Shown here piece by piece: positions 7,966 through 16,294 of a stretch of 64,000 nucleotides of DNA (its first letter is position 1; every line of letters begins with the position of its first letter). Made by a program: the position numbers and the translations under genes. The notes below the pieces were generated by a model. The model ran no database searches and was not told where the DNA came from. It was given only the letters and a program-made list of their open reading frames with translations. Origin of the DNA: Luteimonas saliphila (GTDB lineage: Bacteria; Pseudomonadota; Gammaproteobacteria; Xanthomonadales; Xanthomonadaceae); contig NZ_JAETWA010000014.1 in the NCBI RefSeq assembly GCF_016774335.1, forward strand, positions 124,001 through 188,000. The letters run 5' to 3'.

Positions 7966-8896
7966 GCCCGACATGCGTCCTGAAACCTCCGTCATCATAC
8001 CCACGTGGAACCGGCGCGACCTGGTCGTGCGGGCGATCGATTCGGTGTTGGCGCAGACGCGCGAGGTACAGGAGATCATCGTCGTCGACGACGGCTCCAC
8101 CGACGACACAGGCGAGGTGCTTGCCCAACGCTACGGTAAACGCATCACGTACGCGGCGCAGGCCAACGCCGGGGTGTCGGCGGCGCGCAACCGCGGGCTG
8201 GCGATGGCGAGCGGTCGCTACCTGGCGCTGCTGGACAGCGACGACGTGTGGCTGCCGGAGAAGACCGCGCGGCAGGTCGGGTTCCTCGAAGCGCACCCGG
8301 ACATCGGCCTGGTGTTGTGCGACGTGATGCGGATGGCACCGGACGGTTCGCTGATCGACGTGTTCGACCGGCGCCGGCAGATTCCCGAAGACGGCCCGGC
8401 GTTGCGCTGGGTGTTGCGCGATCCGGCGCTGGCGCCGCTGTCGGTGCTGATGCGGCGCGAGGTGTACGAGGATGTGGGCGGCTTCGACGAATCGCTGCGC
8501 ACGGCCGAAGACCTGGATTTCCACCTGCGGGTGGCGGCTCGCTGGGGGATCGGCGTGGTGTCCGGCCCGCTGGCGCGGGCGCTGCGCGGGCACGACGGGC
8601 TGTCGGCGCTGGCCTCGACCGAGGACGACTACCTCGCGGTGATGGAGCGCGCGGCCGAGGCGGCGAAAGGCACTGTGCCGGAGGATGCGCGGCGGCAGGC
8701 GCTGGCCACGGCATACGTCAAGAATGCCGAGAGCTGTGTGTGGCGCGGACGGTATGGGCAGGCCTGGGAGCTGGGGCGGAAGGCCTGGGCGCTGGAGCCG
8801 GAGGGGGAACTGCGGCGACGGTTGCTGCGGTTGCCGATGATGGCGGGGAAGCGGGCGGTGCGGGCGATGTTGCCGCGGGCCGGTGAGGGGCGGTAG
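7964..8896 (+). CDS. Family 2 glycosyltransferase
   Basis: About 310 residues (307 if it starts at the ATG at 7973). GT-A fold signatures: SVIIPTWNRRDLVVRAIDSV, EIIVVDDGSTDDTGEVL, ANAGVSAARNRGLAMASG, and the metal-binding LLDSDDVW. After the GT2 domain the C-terminal part (RTAEDLDFHLRVAARWGIGV, then LRGHDGLSALASTEDDY) is of the type found in O-antigen and exopolysaccharide transferases. It is the only non-initiating glycosyltransferase in the locus. It runs head to head with the deacetylase and has no visible Shine-Dalgarno site. Confidence 0.87.
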   Translation: MPDMRPETSVIIPTWNRRDLVVRAIDSVLAQTREVQEIIVVDDGSTDDTGEVLAQRYGKRITYAAQANAGVSAARNRGLAMASGRYLALLDSDDVWLPEKTARQVGFLEAHPDIGLVLCDVMRMAPDGSLIDVFDRRRQIPEDGPALRWVLRDPALAPLSVLMRREVYEDVGGFDESLRTAEDLDFHLRVAARWGIGVVSGPLARALRGHDGLSALASTEDDYLAVMERAAEAAKGTVPEDARRQALATAYVKNAESCVWRGRYGQAWELGRKAWALEPEGELRRRLLRLPMMAGKRAVRAMLPRAGEGR

Positions 8897-8930
8897 GCGG
8901 GGCGCATCGGGTTTTCCGGCTCGTCATGGG

Positions 8931-8957
8931 AGATTTCTCGCTGCGCTCGAAATGACA
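8931..8957. repeat. REP-like intergenic element (copy 1)
   Basis: A 27-bp unit whose reverse complement reads TGTCATTTCGAGCG followed by CAGCGAGAAATCT. It matches the copy at 39477-39503 in 26 of 27 positions. It lies between the stop of the glycosyltransferase and the convergent stop of the acyl-ligase. A TCGTCAT 5 bp upstream gives a short outer inverted repeat (GTCAT/ATGAC) around it. Confidence 0.7.
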
Positions 8958-8971
8958 GGAGGCGACCCGCG

Positions 8972-10537
8972 TCAGGCGTCCTCACCGGGCAGTTCGCGGC
9001 CTTCGGCTTCGGCCTGCAGGGCGGCGCGGCGGATCTTGCCGGTGTTGGTCTTGGGCAGGGCGGCGCGGAACTCGATCAGGCGCGGGACCATGAAGTCCTC
9101 CAGCCGCGCGGCGCAGTGGGCGATGACGTCGCGCGGCGCGATCTGCATGCCGTCCGCGACCACCAGCAGCGCCTTGAGCGCGCGGCCCAGCACCTCGTCC
9201 GGCACGCCCACCACGGCCGCCTCGCGCACGCCGGGCAGGGCGTAGAGCACGTTCTCCACTTCCTTGGGGCTGACCTTCTCCCCGCGCGACTTGATGATGT
9301 CGTCCTTGCGGCCGACGAAGTACAGGAAGCCCTCGGCGTCCATGCGGAACAGGTCGCCGGTGTGCAGTACCTTTTCCCACGGGTAGCGGCCGGGCTTGAG
9401 CGCCTTGTCGGTGGCTTCGGGATTGCGCCAGTAGCCCTGCATCACATGGCCGCCGCGCACGACCAGTTCGCCCACCGTGTCCGGCGGCAGCGGCTGTCCG
9501 TCGTCGCCGGCCACCCAGACCTCGGTGTCGGGGATGGCGATGCCGACGCTGTCGGGGCGACGGTCGAGCTGCTCCGGCGGCAACCAGGTGCAGCGCTTGG
9601 ACTCGGTCATGCCGTACATCGAATACACCCGCGCCCGCGGGAAGAGCTCGCGCAGCCGCGCGATGTGCGCCGGCGGCAGCGCCGCGGCGGTGTTGGTGAG
9701 GAAGCGCACCGAGGCCGCCCATTCGGGTTTGACGTTGCGCAGCTGCACGATCAGCGCGGCCATCGTCGGCACCAGCGGGAAGCCGGTGACGCGCTCGCTT
9801 TCCAGCAGCGGCAGGATCTTCTGCGGAAACGCGAAGGATTTCTCCAGCACCAGGGTCGCGCCCAGCTTCACGCACATCAGCAGCTGGTACAGGCCGTAGT
9901 CGAAGGCCAGGGGCAGCACGCTCAGCACCACGTCGTCCTGGGCCATGCGCAGGTAGGTGGTGATCGAGCCCGCGGCGTGCTCGATGTTCCGGTGCGTCAT
10001 CATGACGCCCTTGGGCTCGCCAGTGGAGCCCGAGGTGTACACCAGCATCGCCAGGTCGATGTCGATGCCGCGCGGTGCTTCGGACAACGACGAGGGCAGG
10101 GCGATGAACGCGTCCCAGCCCGCCTCGTTGGCGGCCGCGTCGTCGGCGGCATCGACCACCACCACGCGCCGCACCGAGGGCGACCGCGCCAGCGCCGCGC
10201 GCGCCACCGGCAGCAGGCTGGCCTGGGTGATCAGCACCGCGGCCTCGCAGTCGCCGAGCACGTAGGCCAGCTTGTCGGTCTTGGTGGTGGGATTGATCAC
10301 GCTGAAGACGCCGCCGGCGCGCAGCGTGCCGAAGATCCCGGCGGCGGTCTCGACGCGGTTGTCGAGGAACAGCACGCAGCGCTCGCCGTTGCCGAAACCG
10401 CCGGCGACCAGCGCCGAGGCGAAACGTTCGGCGGCGTCGGCCAGTTGCGCGTAGGAGACGCGGCGGCCGGCGCAGACCAGGGCGGTGTGCTGCGGGCGCT
10501 CGCCGGCGCGGGCGCGCAGGTGTGTCTCGTAACGCAT
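8972..10537 (-). CDS. AMP-dependent acyl-CoA/acyl-ACP ligase, exosortase-A-locus type
   Basis: 521 residues of the ANL adenylating family: P-loop-like LVYTSGSTGEPKGVMMTH, YSMYGMTESKRC (A5), HTGDLFRMDAEGFLYFVGRKDD (A7/A8 with hinge Asp) and the catalytic lysine in PKTNTGKIRRAAL. It activates a carboxylic acid as acyl-AMP and passes it to a thiol. The acyl carrier protein gene directly upstream overlaps it by one base (TGATG), so the ACP is the probable acceptor. The protein resembles the ligase group named for exosortase-A exopolysaccharide loci. An acyl decoration of the polymer or a lipid-like precursor is a plausible use; the acid is unknown. Confidence 0.88.
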   Translation of the reverse strand: MRYETHLRARAGERPQHTALVCAGRRVSYAQLADAAERFASALVAGGFGNGERCVLFLDNRVETAAGIFGTLRAGGVFSVINPTTKTDKLAYVLGDCEAAVLITQASLLPVARAALARSPSVRRVVVVDAADDAAANEAGWDAFIALPSSLSEAPRGIDIDLAMLVYTSGSTGEPKGVMMTHRNIEHAAGSITTYLRMAQDDVVLSVLPLAFDYGLYQLLMCVKLGATLVLEKSFAFPQKILPLLESERVTGFPLVPTMAALIVQLRNVKPEWAASVRFLTNTAAALPPAHIARLRELFPRARVYSMYGMTESKRCTWLPPEQLDRRPDSVGIAIPDTEVWVAGDDGQPLPPDTVGELVVRGGHVMQGYWRNPEATDKALKPGRYPWEKVLHTGDLFRMDAEGFLYFVGRKDDIIKSRGEKVSPKEVENVLYALPGVREAAVVGVPDEVLGRALKALLVVADGMQIAPRDVIAHCAARLEDFMVPRLIEFRAALPKTNTGKIRRAALQAEAEGRELPGEDA

Positions 10538-10794
10538 CAGCCCGCCGCGGCGGCGGCGTCGAGCTTGGCGCCGACGTAGGCGACCAGGTTGGCGACGCTG
10601 TCGAGGTTCTCGGGCAATACCTCGTCGTCCTCGACCAGGAAGCCGAACTCCTGCTCCAGCCAGGTCACCAGCGTCAGCACGCCGATCGAATCGATGACGC
10701 CGCTCTCCAGCAGGCTCTCCGCGGCAGGCAACTGCTCGGGAACCTGGAAGGTGTCGTGGATGAACGCGCGGATGCGGGACTCGATGTGGTCCAT
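10537..10794 (-). CDS. Acyl carrier protein
   Basis: 85 residues, acidic, four-helix ACP type. The phosphopantetheine attachment serine is in LLESGVIDSIGVLTLVTWLE (DSI instead of the usual DSL). It is probably not the fatty-acid AcpP, which lies in a fab operon and carries DSL. Position directly before, and one-base overlap with, the acyl-ligase indicates a dedicated ligase-ACP pair, as in exosortase-A-type exopolysaccharide clusters. Start at 10794 is an ATG. Confidence 0.88.
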   Translation of the reverse strand: MDHIESRIRAFIHDTFQVPEQLPAAESLLESGVIDSIGVLTLVTWLEQEFGFLVEDDEVLPENLDSVANLVAYVGAKLDAAAAAG

Positions 10795-10939
10795 GCTGGT
10801 CGGGATGCTCCGGGTGGGCGCGCGTTGCGTTTCCCTGCGCGTTCGGGTGCCCGGCGGCGCGCGGGCGGGATATCTTGCCAGACGAGCCCCCGGCCATGCA
10901 GGGCGCGAGGCCGCCGCGGCGTGGTAGAAGGCCGCGGGA

Positions 10940-11761
10940 TCAGGCGACCTGGACGGCGTGCAGGGCGGCGAGGGGCGCGTCGACAGGCAGCGGCGCCGGC
11001 CGCGCGGCCGGTGACGGGCCCAGGTCCTCGCGTCCGGGAACCGGTGTGAGCGTGCCGATGCGACGCGCCGGGTTGCCGGCCACGATCGTGTACGGCGCTA
11101 CGCGGCCGGATACGACCGAATGGGCGGCGACGATGCTGCCCTCGCCGATCTCCGTTCCCGGCAGCACCAGCACCTGGGTGCCGATCCAGACGTTGTCGTG
11201 GACGATGATCGGCTTGACGTCCGCCGGATCCGGCGGCGCGCCGGCCCGGCGCAGGGCGGGATCGGAGTGGTGGCCGCCGGCATCGCGGAACGACACCGAG
11301 CGGGCCACCTGCACGTGCGAGCCGAGCCGGATCTCGCGGCCGACGACGAAACTGACGTCGTGGGCGATGTCGCTGTGGTCGCCGATCGCCAGCCGCGGCC
11401 GTTCGACGAAGCGCGCGGCGAAGGTGATGTTGAGTTTGCCGCTGATGTGCACGTAATCGCCCAGCACCAGTTCGCCGCGACCGTGCACCCAGGGCACGTA
11501 GATGCCGGTGGTCACGCCGCGGCCGAAGCGGGTGCAGTACGCCTTGAGGAAGGGTTCGGCGACCAGAATCCGGCGCAGGAAGAACACCGCCGCGCGCAGC
11601 GCCAGGAAGATCGCCAGGTAGGGCCGGACGACGAGCCTCGGTGCCGGCAGGGTGAAGTGCCGCAACCGGGTGCGGATGCCGCGGAGGGTCCTGGCGGCCG
11701 GATGCGACGAACTGGCGGCCCAGTGCCTGATGGCAGCGGACCTGAGATTGGACAGTTGCAT
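10940..11761 (-). CDS. Hexapeptide-repeat acyltransferase (WbbJ/CysE-like)
   Basis: 273 residues. The second half is a left-handed parallel beta-helix, with imperfect hexads through LVLGDYVHISGKLNI, RLAIGDHSDIAHDVSFV, IRLGSHVQVARSV, HDNVWIGTQVLVLPG and IGEGSIVAAHSVV, ending YTIVAGNPARRIG. This is the O-acetyltransferase fold using acetyl-CoA. The first 70 residues hold a hydrophobic stretch (LAIFLALRAAVFFLRR) that may bind the membrane. Its place between the initiating sugar transferase and the ACP/ligase pair suggests it acylates the exopolysaccharide repeat unit. Confidence 0.82.
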   Translation of the reverse strand: MQLSNLRSAAIRHWAASSSHPAARTLRGIRTRLRHFTLPAPRLVVRPYLAIFLALRAAVFFLRRILVAEPFLKAYCTRFGRGVTTGIYVPWVHGRGELVLGDYVHISGKLNITFAARFVERPRLAIGDHSDIAHDVSFVVGREIRLGSHVQVARSVSFRDAGGHHSDPALRRAGAPPDPADVKPIIVHDNVWIGTQVLVLPGTEIGEGSIVAAHSVVSGRVAPYTIVAGNPARRIGTLTPVPGREDLGPSPAARPAPLPVDAPLAALHAVQVA

Positions 11762-11825
11762 TTGGTGTATCCCCCTGAGGCTCCGAGAATAACCGGTATC
11801 CTCTCGCCGGGGAACATGCCAGCGT

Positions 11826-13295
11826 TCAGCGCACCCCGCGTCCGAACACCACGACCTCGAAGGTCTGGATCAGGATCAGCAGGTCGAACAGCAGGTTGTG
11901 GTTCTTCACGTAGAACAGGTCGTACTTGAGCTTCTCTTCGGCGTCCTGCTTAGAGGCGCCGTACGCGTAGCGCAGCTGTGCCCAGCCCGCGAGGCCGGGG
12001 CGCACGCAGTGGCGCAGGTTGTAGTAGCGCAGGTCCGCGTCGAGCTCGGAGACGAACTCGGGCCGCTCCGGGCGTGGGCCGACGATGCTCATGTCGCCAC
12101 GTAGGATGTTCCACAGTTGCGGCAGTTCGTCCAGGCGGGTGCGGCGGATGATCCGGCCGACCCGGGTGATGCGGTCGTCGTTCTTGCCGGCCCAGCGCGC
12201 CTTGCCGTCCTGCTCCGCGTCCGTGCGCATGCTGCGGAACTTGATCAGCGAGAACACCGAGCCGAGCAGGCCCACGCGCTCCTGCCGGTACAGGATCGGC
12301 TGTCCTTTGCCCGATTCGATGCGGATCGCGAGCGCGACCAGCAGCAGCAACGGCCAGGTCAGCGCCAGCACCGCGAGCGAGGCGATGACGTCCATCGCCC
12401 GCTTGCTGAGCACGCGGCCGAGCGAGCTGTCGAAGCCGCCGGAAAACACCAGCCACGACGGATCGGTGAGCGAGAGCTTGATCTTCCCCGACTCGCGTTC
12501 GAAGAACGAGGCGAGATCCGTGACTTGGATGCCGATCTGCTTGCATTGCAGCAGATCGTGCATCGGCGGTCCGCCGCGGCGGTCGTCGGGTCCGAACACG
12601 ATCTCGTCGATGCGGTTGAACAGCGCCCACTCCGCCAGCGGGGCGTCGATCGACAGCAGCTTGTCGGCGCCGACCCGGGAGGTCTCGTTGCCGCAGGGGA
12701 CGTAGCCGACCACGCGGAACCTGCGCCGGTCGGAGTTGCGGCGCAGGCGCTGTTCGATCAGCGAGGCGCGCTCGCCGGAACCGAGCACGAGAACCCGCTG
12801 CTTCAGCGCTTCCACGTCGATCAGGCGCTGCGATGCGACGCGCAGGCCGGCGACGAAGACGAAGCCGAACGCCAGCGCCAGCGCCAGGATGCCGCGACCG
12901 AACTCCAGCGGGGGAAACAGGTAGAACACCGTGAGCAGCCCGAGCGAGCCGAGCATGAAGCCCACCGCCTGTCGCGACAGCGCCCCAGCCCACGTCTCGC
13001 GCAGGTGGGTCTGGTACAGCCCCATGGTGGTCATGCCCAGCACCATCATGGTGGCGAACAGCAGCGCGCGCACGCCCTGCAGCCACAGCGAGGTATAGGC
13101 GCTCAGCGGCTCGGGATCGCTGATGAAGCGTACGTAGACCGCCAGGAACGCGGCGCCCATCAGCAGCAGCACCTCCAGCAGGATCACGGCGGCGCGCCAT
13201 CGCGAGGCGGTGCGCCGCATGAAGCGCGGCATCAGGCTGCTGCCCCTGCTGGCAGCCGTTGTCGGCACGGCATCGTCGAATTCAGCCTTGTTCAT
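11826..13295 (-). CDS. Initiating undecaprenyl-phosphate sugar-1-phosphate transferase (EpsB/WcaJ-like)
   Basis: 489 residues. Five N-terminal membrane helices (from about residue 33, AAVILLEVLLLMGAAFLAVYVRF) precede a CoA-binding-like Rossmann section (QRVLVLGSGERASLIEQRL). A reentrant helix (IASLAVLALTWPLLLLVAL) leads into the catalytic bacterial-sugar-transferase domain: QERVGLLGSVFSLIKFRSMR, RTRLDELPQLWNILRGDMS, IVGPRPERPEFV, and RPGLAGWAQLRY. It moves hexose-1-phosphate to undecaprenyl phosphate, the first step of repeat-unit synthesis. It resembles the subfamily found in exosortase-A (PEP-CTERM) exopolysaccharide loci. A 386-bp gap upstream probably carries its own promoter. Confidence 0.9.
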   Translation of the reverse strand: MNKAEFDDAVPTTAASRGSSLMPRFMRRTASRWRAAVILLEVLLLMGAAFLAVYVRFISDPEPLSAYTSLWLQGVRALLFATMMVLGMTTMGLYQTHLRETWAGALSRQAVGFMLGSLGLLTVFYLFPPLEFGRGILALALAFGFVFVAGLRVASQRLIDVEALKQRVLVLGSGERASLIEQRLRRNSDRRRFRVVGYVPCGNETSRVGADKLLSIDAPLAEWALFNRIDEIVFGPDDRRGGPPMHDLLQCKQIGIQVTDLASFFERESGKIKLSLTDPSWLVFSGGFDSSLGRVLSKRAMDVIASLAVLALTWPLLLLVALAIRIESGKGQPILYRQERVGLLGSVFSLIKFRSMRTDAEQDGKARWAGKNDDRITRVGRIIRRTRLDELPQLWNILRGDMSIVGPRPERPEFVSELDADLRYYNLRHCVRPGLAGWAQLRYAYGASKQDAEEKLKYDLFYVKNHNLLFDLLILIQTFEVVVFGRGVR

Positions 13296-13681
13296 GCGCT
13301 TCGCCCCCTGGCAGCGCCCGCGTAAGGGTGCCTGCGCCTTGCGCGGCGCGGCACCCGCCAGCGACCTGTGTGGTTCCGTCTGCGGTGGCCGGGGTCCCGG
13401 CGGGCTGCGCAGGGGTCGCCTTCGCAGTCCGGAGTCCCTTCGGCTTGTCCTGACCTATGAGTACGCAATCGCGGCCGCGATGTGGACATCGCATGGCGGA
13501 TCCGGTGCCTCCCGGACCCTGGGCAGTGGCCCGCATCCGTCGGATCGCGCACGCTGCGGCGGGCCGGCACGCCCCGCGGGCCGATCGCGGGCGAAGCGGA
13601 CGCGCGGACCCGGCCCACATCGGCCTTCGGTCCCTTGCGGACGGCCCGCGCGCCGCGAGGTCCCGACCGACCGGCGCGCGG
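13296..13681. other. Gene-free stretch upstream of the sugar transferase
   Basis: 386 bp between the stop of the HzsA-like gene and the start of the sugar transferase. Frames crossing it have the codon pattern of GC noise and no recognisable protein. It must hold the promoter of the 13295-8972 gene run if that is separate from the upstream operon. I saw no convincing -35/-10 pair, sigma-54 site or strong hairpin. Confidence 0.5.
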
Positions 13682-15976
13682 TCAGCCGTTCGGCGGCAGC
13701 AGGGGCGCCGAGCCGTTGCGGCGTCGGCCGACCTCTCCGCCGTAGGTCTGTTTCCAGTGGCGCATCAGCTCGCGCAGCGCCTGCGGCTGGTTGGTCGGGG
13801 TGGCTTCGCCGGCCTGGTTGCGGCTGTTCTCGCCATGGCAGCCGGCGCAGGTCCTGATCTCGCCGGCCTGCAGCGTGACCCAGACCCGCTCGCGCACGAT
13901 CGGCTCGCCGGCCGGATCCAGCGTCTGCCAGCTGAGCGCGCGGTTCGCCGGCACGAACGCCGCGGTCGAGCCGTCGGCGGCGATCCTGACGCTGCCGGCC
14001 GGTCCATTGGCGTTGGGCAGGTTGCTCGGCACGTTCATCGGCTGCGCCACCGGGCGTCGGCCGCGGATGTTGTTGCCGTAGGCGCGCACCAGGTTGGCCT
14101 GCACGATCTGGTAGTGCGCGATGTCGTAGACCCGACCGCTGCCGCGGGTCTTGCGCACCCCGCCGGGCACCTGCAGGTTGAACGGCTGCTGGGTGTCGCC
14201 ACGGTCGCGGCTGGTCTGGTTGCGGGTGACGATCAACGCCAGTCCGTTGGCCTGCAGCCAGCTGCGCAATGCGCCTTCACTGACGCCCTCCGCGGTGAGG
14301 ACGGCGCGCTCCGGCGCCCCGACCGCCGGATGCGAGGTCGCCGGCGGCGGCGTCCGCGCCACGACTTCGACCGGCTCGAGTTCCCACAGGTAGCCACTGT
14401 AGCTGCGCGGCGACGGGTCGTCGGTCCACCACGACACCGTCTTCTGGATGCCGGGCGTCAACGCGTTGCCGGCGACGAACATGCCGGAGGCATCGACGTT
14501 CAATTGGTGCAGCCGCAGCCGGGACGAGGCGCCGAACGTGGCGTCGGGCGTGTAGCTGGCCACCATGTCACCCGAGCTCAGCGGCAGCGGATTGCGGAAA
14601 CGGCCGCCCGGCAGGCCGCCGCTGCCGGGAGCGGGACTGGCATCGGTGATCACCATCTGCTCCGCGTTGAGCGTCGGTGCGCCGGTGATCCGGACGATCT
14701 GGTTGGTCGAGCCTTCGGCGAACTCGCGGGCCGATATCCCGTAGTAGGTGCCGCGCGCCACCGGATTCTCGCGGATATGGAAGATGCCGCCGTCCATCCG
14801 GATGTGCTTGCGGTTGGCGAAGTTCGACTGGTTGACGTTGTCCGACAGCGCGTTGTCGTCCATGAACGCGCGCGGCAGGTAGCCGTAGTCGCCGACCAGC
14901 TCCTGGCGGCCGATGTGGTTGAGGGTGAGTTCGTCGGTCCCATCCTGGTTCATCTGCCAGGGCGTGAACAGGTTGTAGGTGTGCGCGCCGACCCGCCCAT
15001 AGGATGTCGTGGTCTCCTGCCTGCGCTCGGGGAAGGTGTCGCGGACCAGGCCCACGCGGGTCGCGTTGGCCGCTTCGCTGGAGTAGTTGAACGGGTCGAA
15101 GGTGTATCCGAGATAGATCGACCCGTCCTGCTGCTGGTCGTGCTGCAGGTGATCCCATCGGGTGAAGATGACCCGGCCGTAGCTGTCGACGGTCGGGCTG
15201 AACGCGCCGCTCGGGGAATGGTTGAGGAGGGCGACGCTGCCGGTGGCCACGTTGAGCCGGAAGATGCCGGTCACCGTCGGCGTGCTCTCGTATTCGTCCA
15301 GGTTCGGGTAGAGGTGCGCCTCGCCGCGGCGCGGGCTGTCGGACGTGAACAGGATGTCGCCGTTGCTCGTGTAGAGCGGCGAGACGTTGTTGTAGTTCGC
15401 CGGCTGGCCGGGCACCCGGGTGATGCGCGCGGTCTCGCCGCGGGCGAGGCCGGTCACCTCGTACAGCTGCCACTTGGCGTTGGTCGACCCGTAGCGCTGC
15501 AGCGGCGCGCCGACGACCATGCTGAAGATCGCCCGGGTGCCGTTCCAGTGCACGGTCGGCTCGCGCACGGCGATGGCGTTCGCACCCTGCAGGCCGTCCA
15601 TGCCGTAGCCGGCTTCGCGGGTCAGGTTGCGCAGGGTGCCGTCGGCGTAGCGGATCATCAGGTCGCCGCCGCGCAGCGAGGCGCCCATGCCCGGCTGGTG
15701 GTTGGCGAACGTGGACAGCCGGGAAGCGAACGGGTCGCCCCCGGGCGTGGGCACCTGGGTGACGAACAGGATGGGGTTGGTGATGGCCTTGGCGATTCCC
15801 TGCGCCGCGCTGGCCTGGCGCCCGGGTGGGGCCTGGAGCGTGATGTCCTGGACATCCGCATCCGCGGTCTTGTCGTCGGACGGGACCACCACGGCCTGCT
15901 CTAGCGAACAGCCGGCCAGGGCCGTCGAAAGGCCGGCCAGCACCGGCAGGAGGGAAGCCCGGAAAACGTGTCTCAT
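13682..15976 (-). CDS. HzsA-related lipoprotein with C-terminal haem-binding CxxCH
   Basis: 764 residues. The start MRHVFRAS gives a lipoprotein signal peptide ending LAGLSTALAGCSLEQ (lipobox Cys about 22). The body is propeller-like: repeated strand motifs such as LMIRYADGTLRNLTREA, SPLYTSNGDILFTSDSPRRG and GRVIFTRWDH. Near the C terminus is a single c-type haem site CAGCHGENSRNQAGEA. This layout resembles the hydrazine-synthase-alpha-like proteins found in many bacteria that cannot make hydrazine. A WD40/TolB-like sensor or oxidoreductase on a membrane anchor is all that can be inferred. The upstream frame to 16258 has no support. It sits inside an exopolysaccharide locus, which is unusual. 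Confidence 0.7.
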   Translation of the reverse strand: MRHVFRASLLPVLAGLSTALAGCSLEQAVVVPSDDKTADADVQDITLQAPPGRQASAAQGIAKAITNPILFVTQVPTPGGDPFASRLSTFANHQPGMGASLRGGDLMIRYADGTLRNLTREAGYGMDGLQGANAIAVREPTVHWNGTRAIFSMVVGAPLQRYGSTNAKWQLYEVTGLARGETARITRVPGQPANYNNVSPLYTSNGDILFTSDSPRRGEAHLYPNLDEYESTPTVTGIFRLNVATGSVALLNHSPSGAFSPTVDSYGRVIFTRWDHLQHDQQQDGSIYLGYTFDPFNYSSEAANATRVGLVRDTFPERRQETTTSYGRVGAHTYNLFTPWQMNQDGTDELTLNHIGRQELVGDYGYLPRAFMDDNALSDNVNQSNFANRKHIRMDGGIFHIRENPVARGTYYGISAREFAEGSTNQIVRITGAPTLNAEQMVITDASPAPGSGGLPGGRFRNPLPLSSGDMVASYTPDATFGASSRLRLHQLNVDASGMFVAGNALTPGIQKTVSWWTDDPSPRSYSGYLWELEPVEVVARTPPPATSHPAVGAPERAVLTAEGVSEGALRSWLQANGLALIVTRNQTSRDRGDTQQPFNLQVPGGVRKTRGSGRVYDIAHYQIVQANLVRAYGNNIRGRRPVAQPMNVPSNLPNANGPAGSVRIAADGSTAAFVPANRALSWQTLDPAGEPIVRERVWVTLQAGEIRTCAGCHGENSRNQAGEATPTNQPQALRELMRHWKQTYGGEVGRRRNGSAPLLPPNG

Positions 15977-16158
15977 GGGGAAGGTGACCTGCCGGTAAGG
16001 GTGTGGAGTCGCTCGAACGGTGGGTCCTTCGGCGGCTTCCCTGTCCGCCAGGCCGCAGGCAACCCCGCCCCGCCCCCCGTCAACGGGCGTGGCCGTGGTT
16101 CCCGATCGATCTTGTCTTCCCCCCTGAGAAGACGAGCGATCATAGGCGCCCGGTCCGC

Positions 16159-16183
16159 CGTTCAGCGAAATAAACGCTGAACG
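16159..16183. repeat. 9-bp inverted repeat with AT-rich loop (possible operator)
   Basis: CGTTCAGCG and CGCTGAACG flank a 7-nt AAATAAA spacer. The loop is AT-rich in a very GC-rich region. It lies 183 bp upstream of the HzsA-like gene within a 318-bp gene-free stretch (15977-16294). No U-run follows on either strand, so an operator is somewhat more likely than an intrinsic terminator. The rest of the gap shows only shorter GC-rich hairpins, such as the CCGACGG/CCGTCGG arms at about 16222-16238. Confidence 0.4.
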
Positions 16184-16294
16184 CGGAGCAGGGTCAAGGA
16201 ATCGGCAAGAAACCGACGGCGCGGCGGAAAAGCCGACGGATCCCGTCGGATGGGTCACATTTCGCGTGCGACGCGGTTCCGCGTCGTGCGCCGG

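Noticed and set aside
13457-15904. An 815-codon open frame on the plus strand
   Set aside because: It lies antisense to the HzsA-like gene, has no domain, and its composition (Arg, Val, Gly, Asp, His) is that of a complement-strand shadow.
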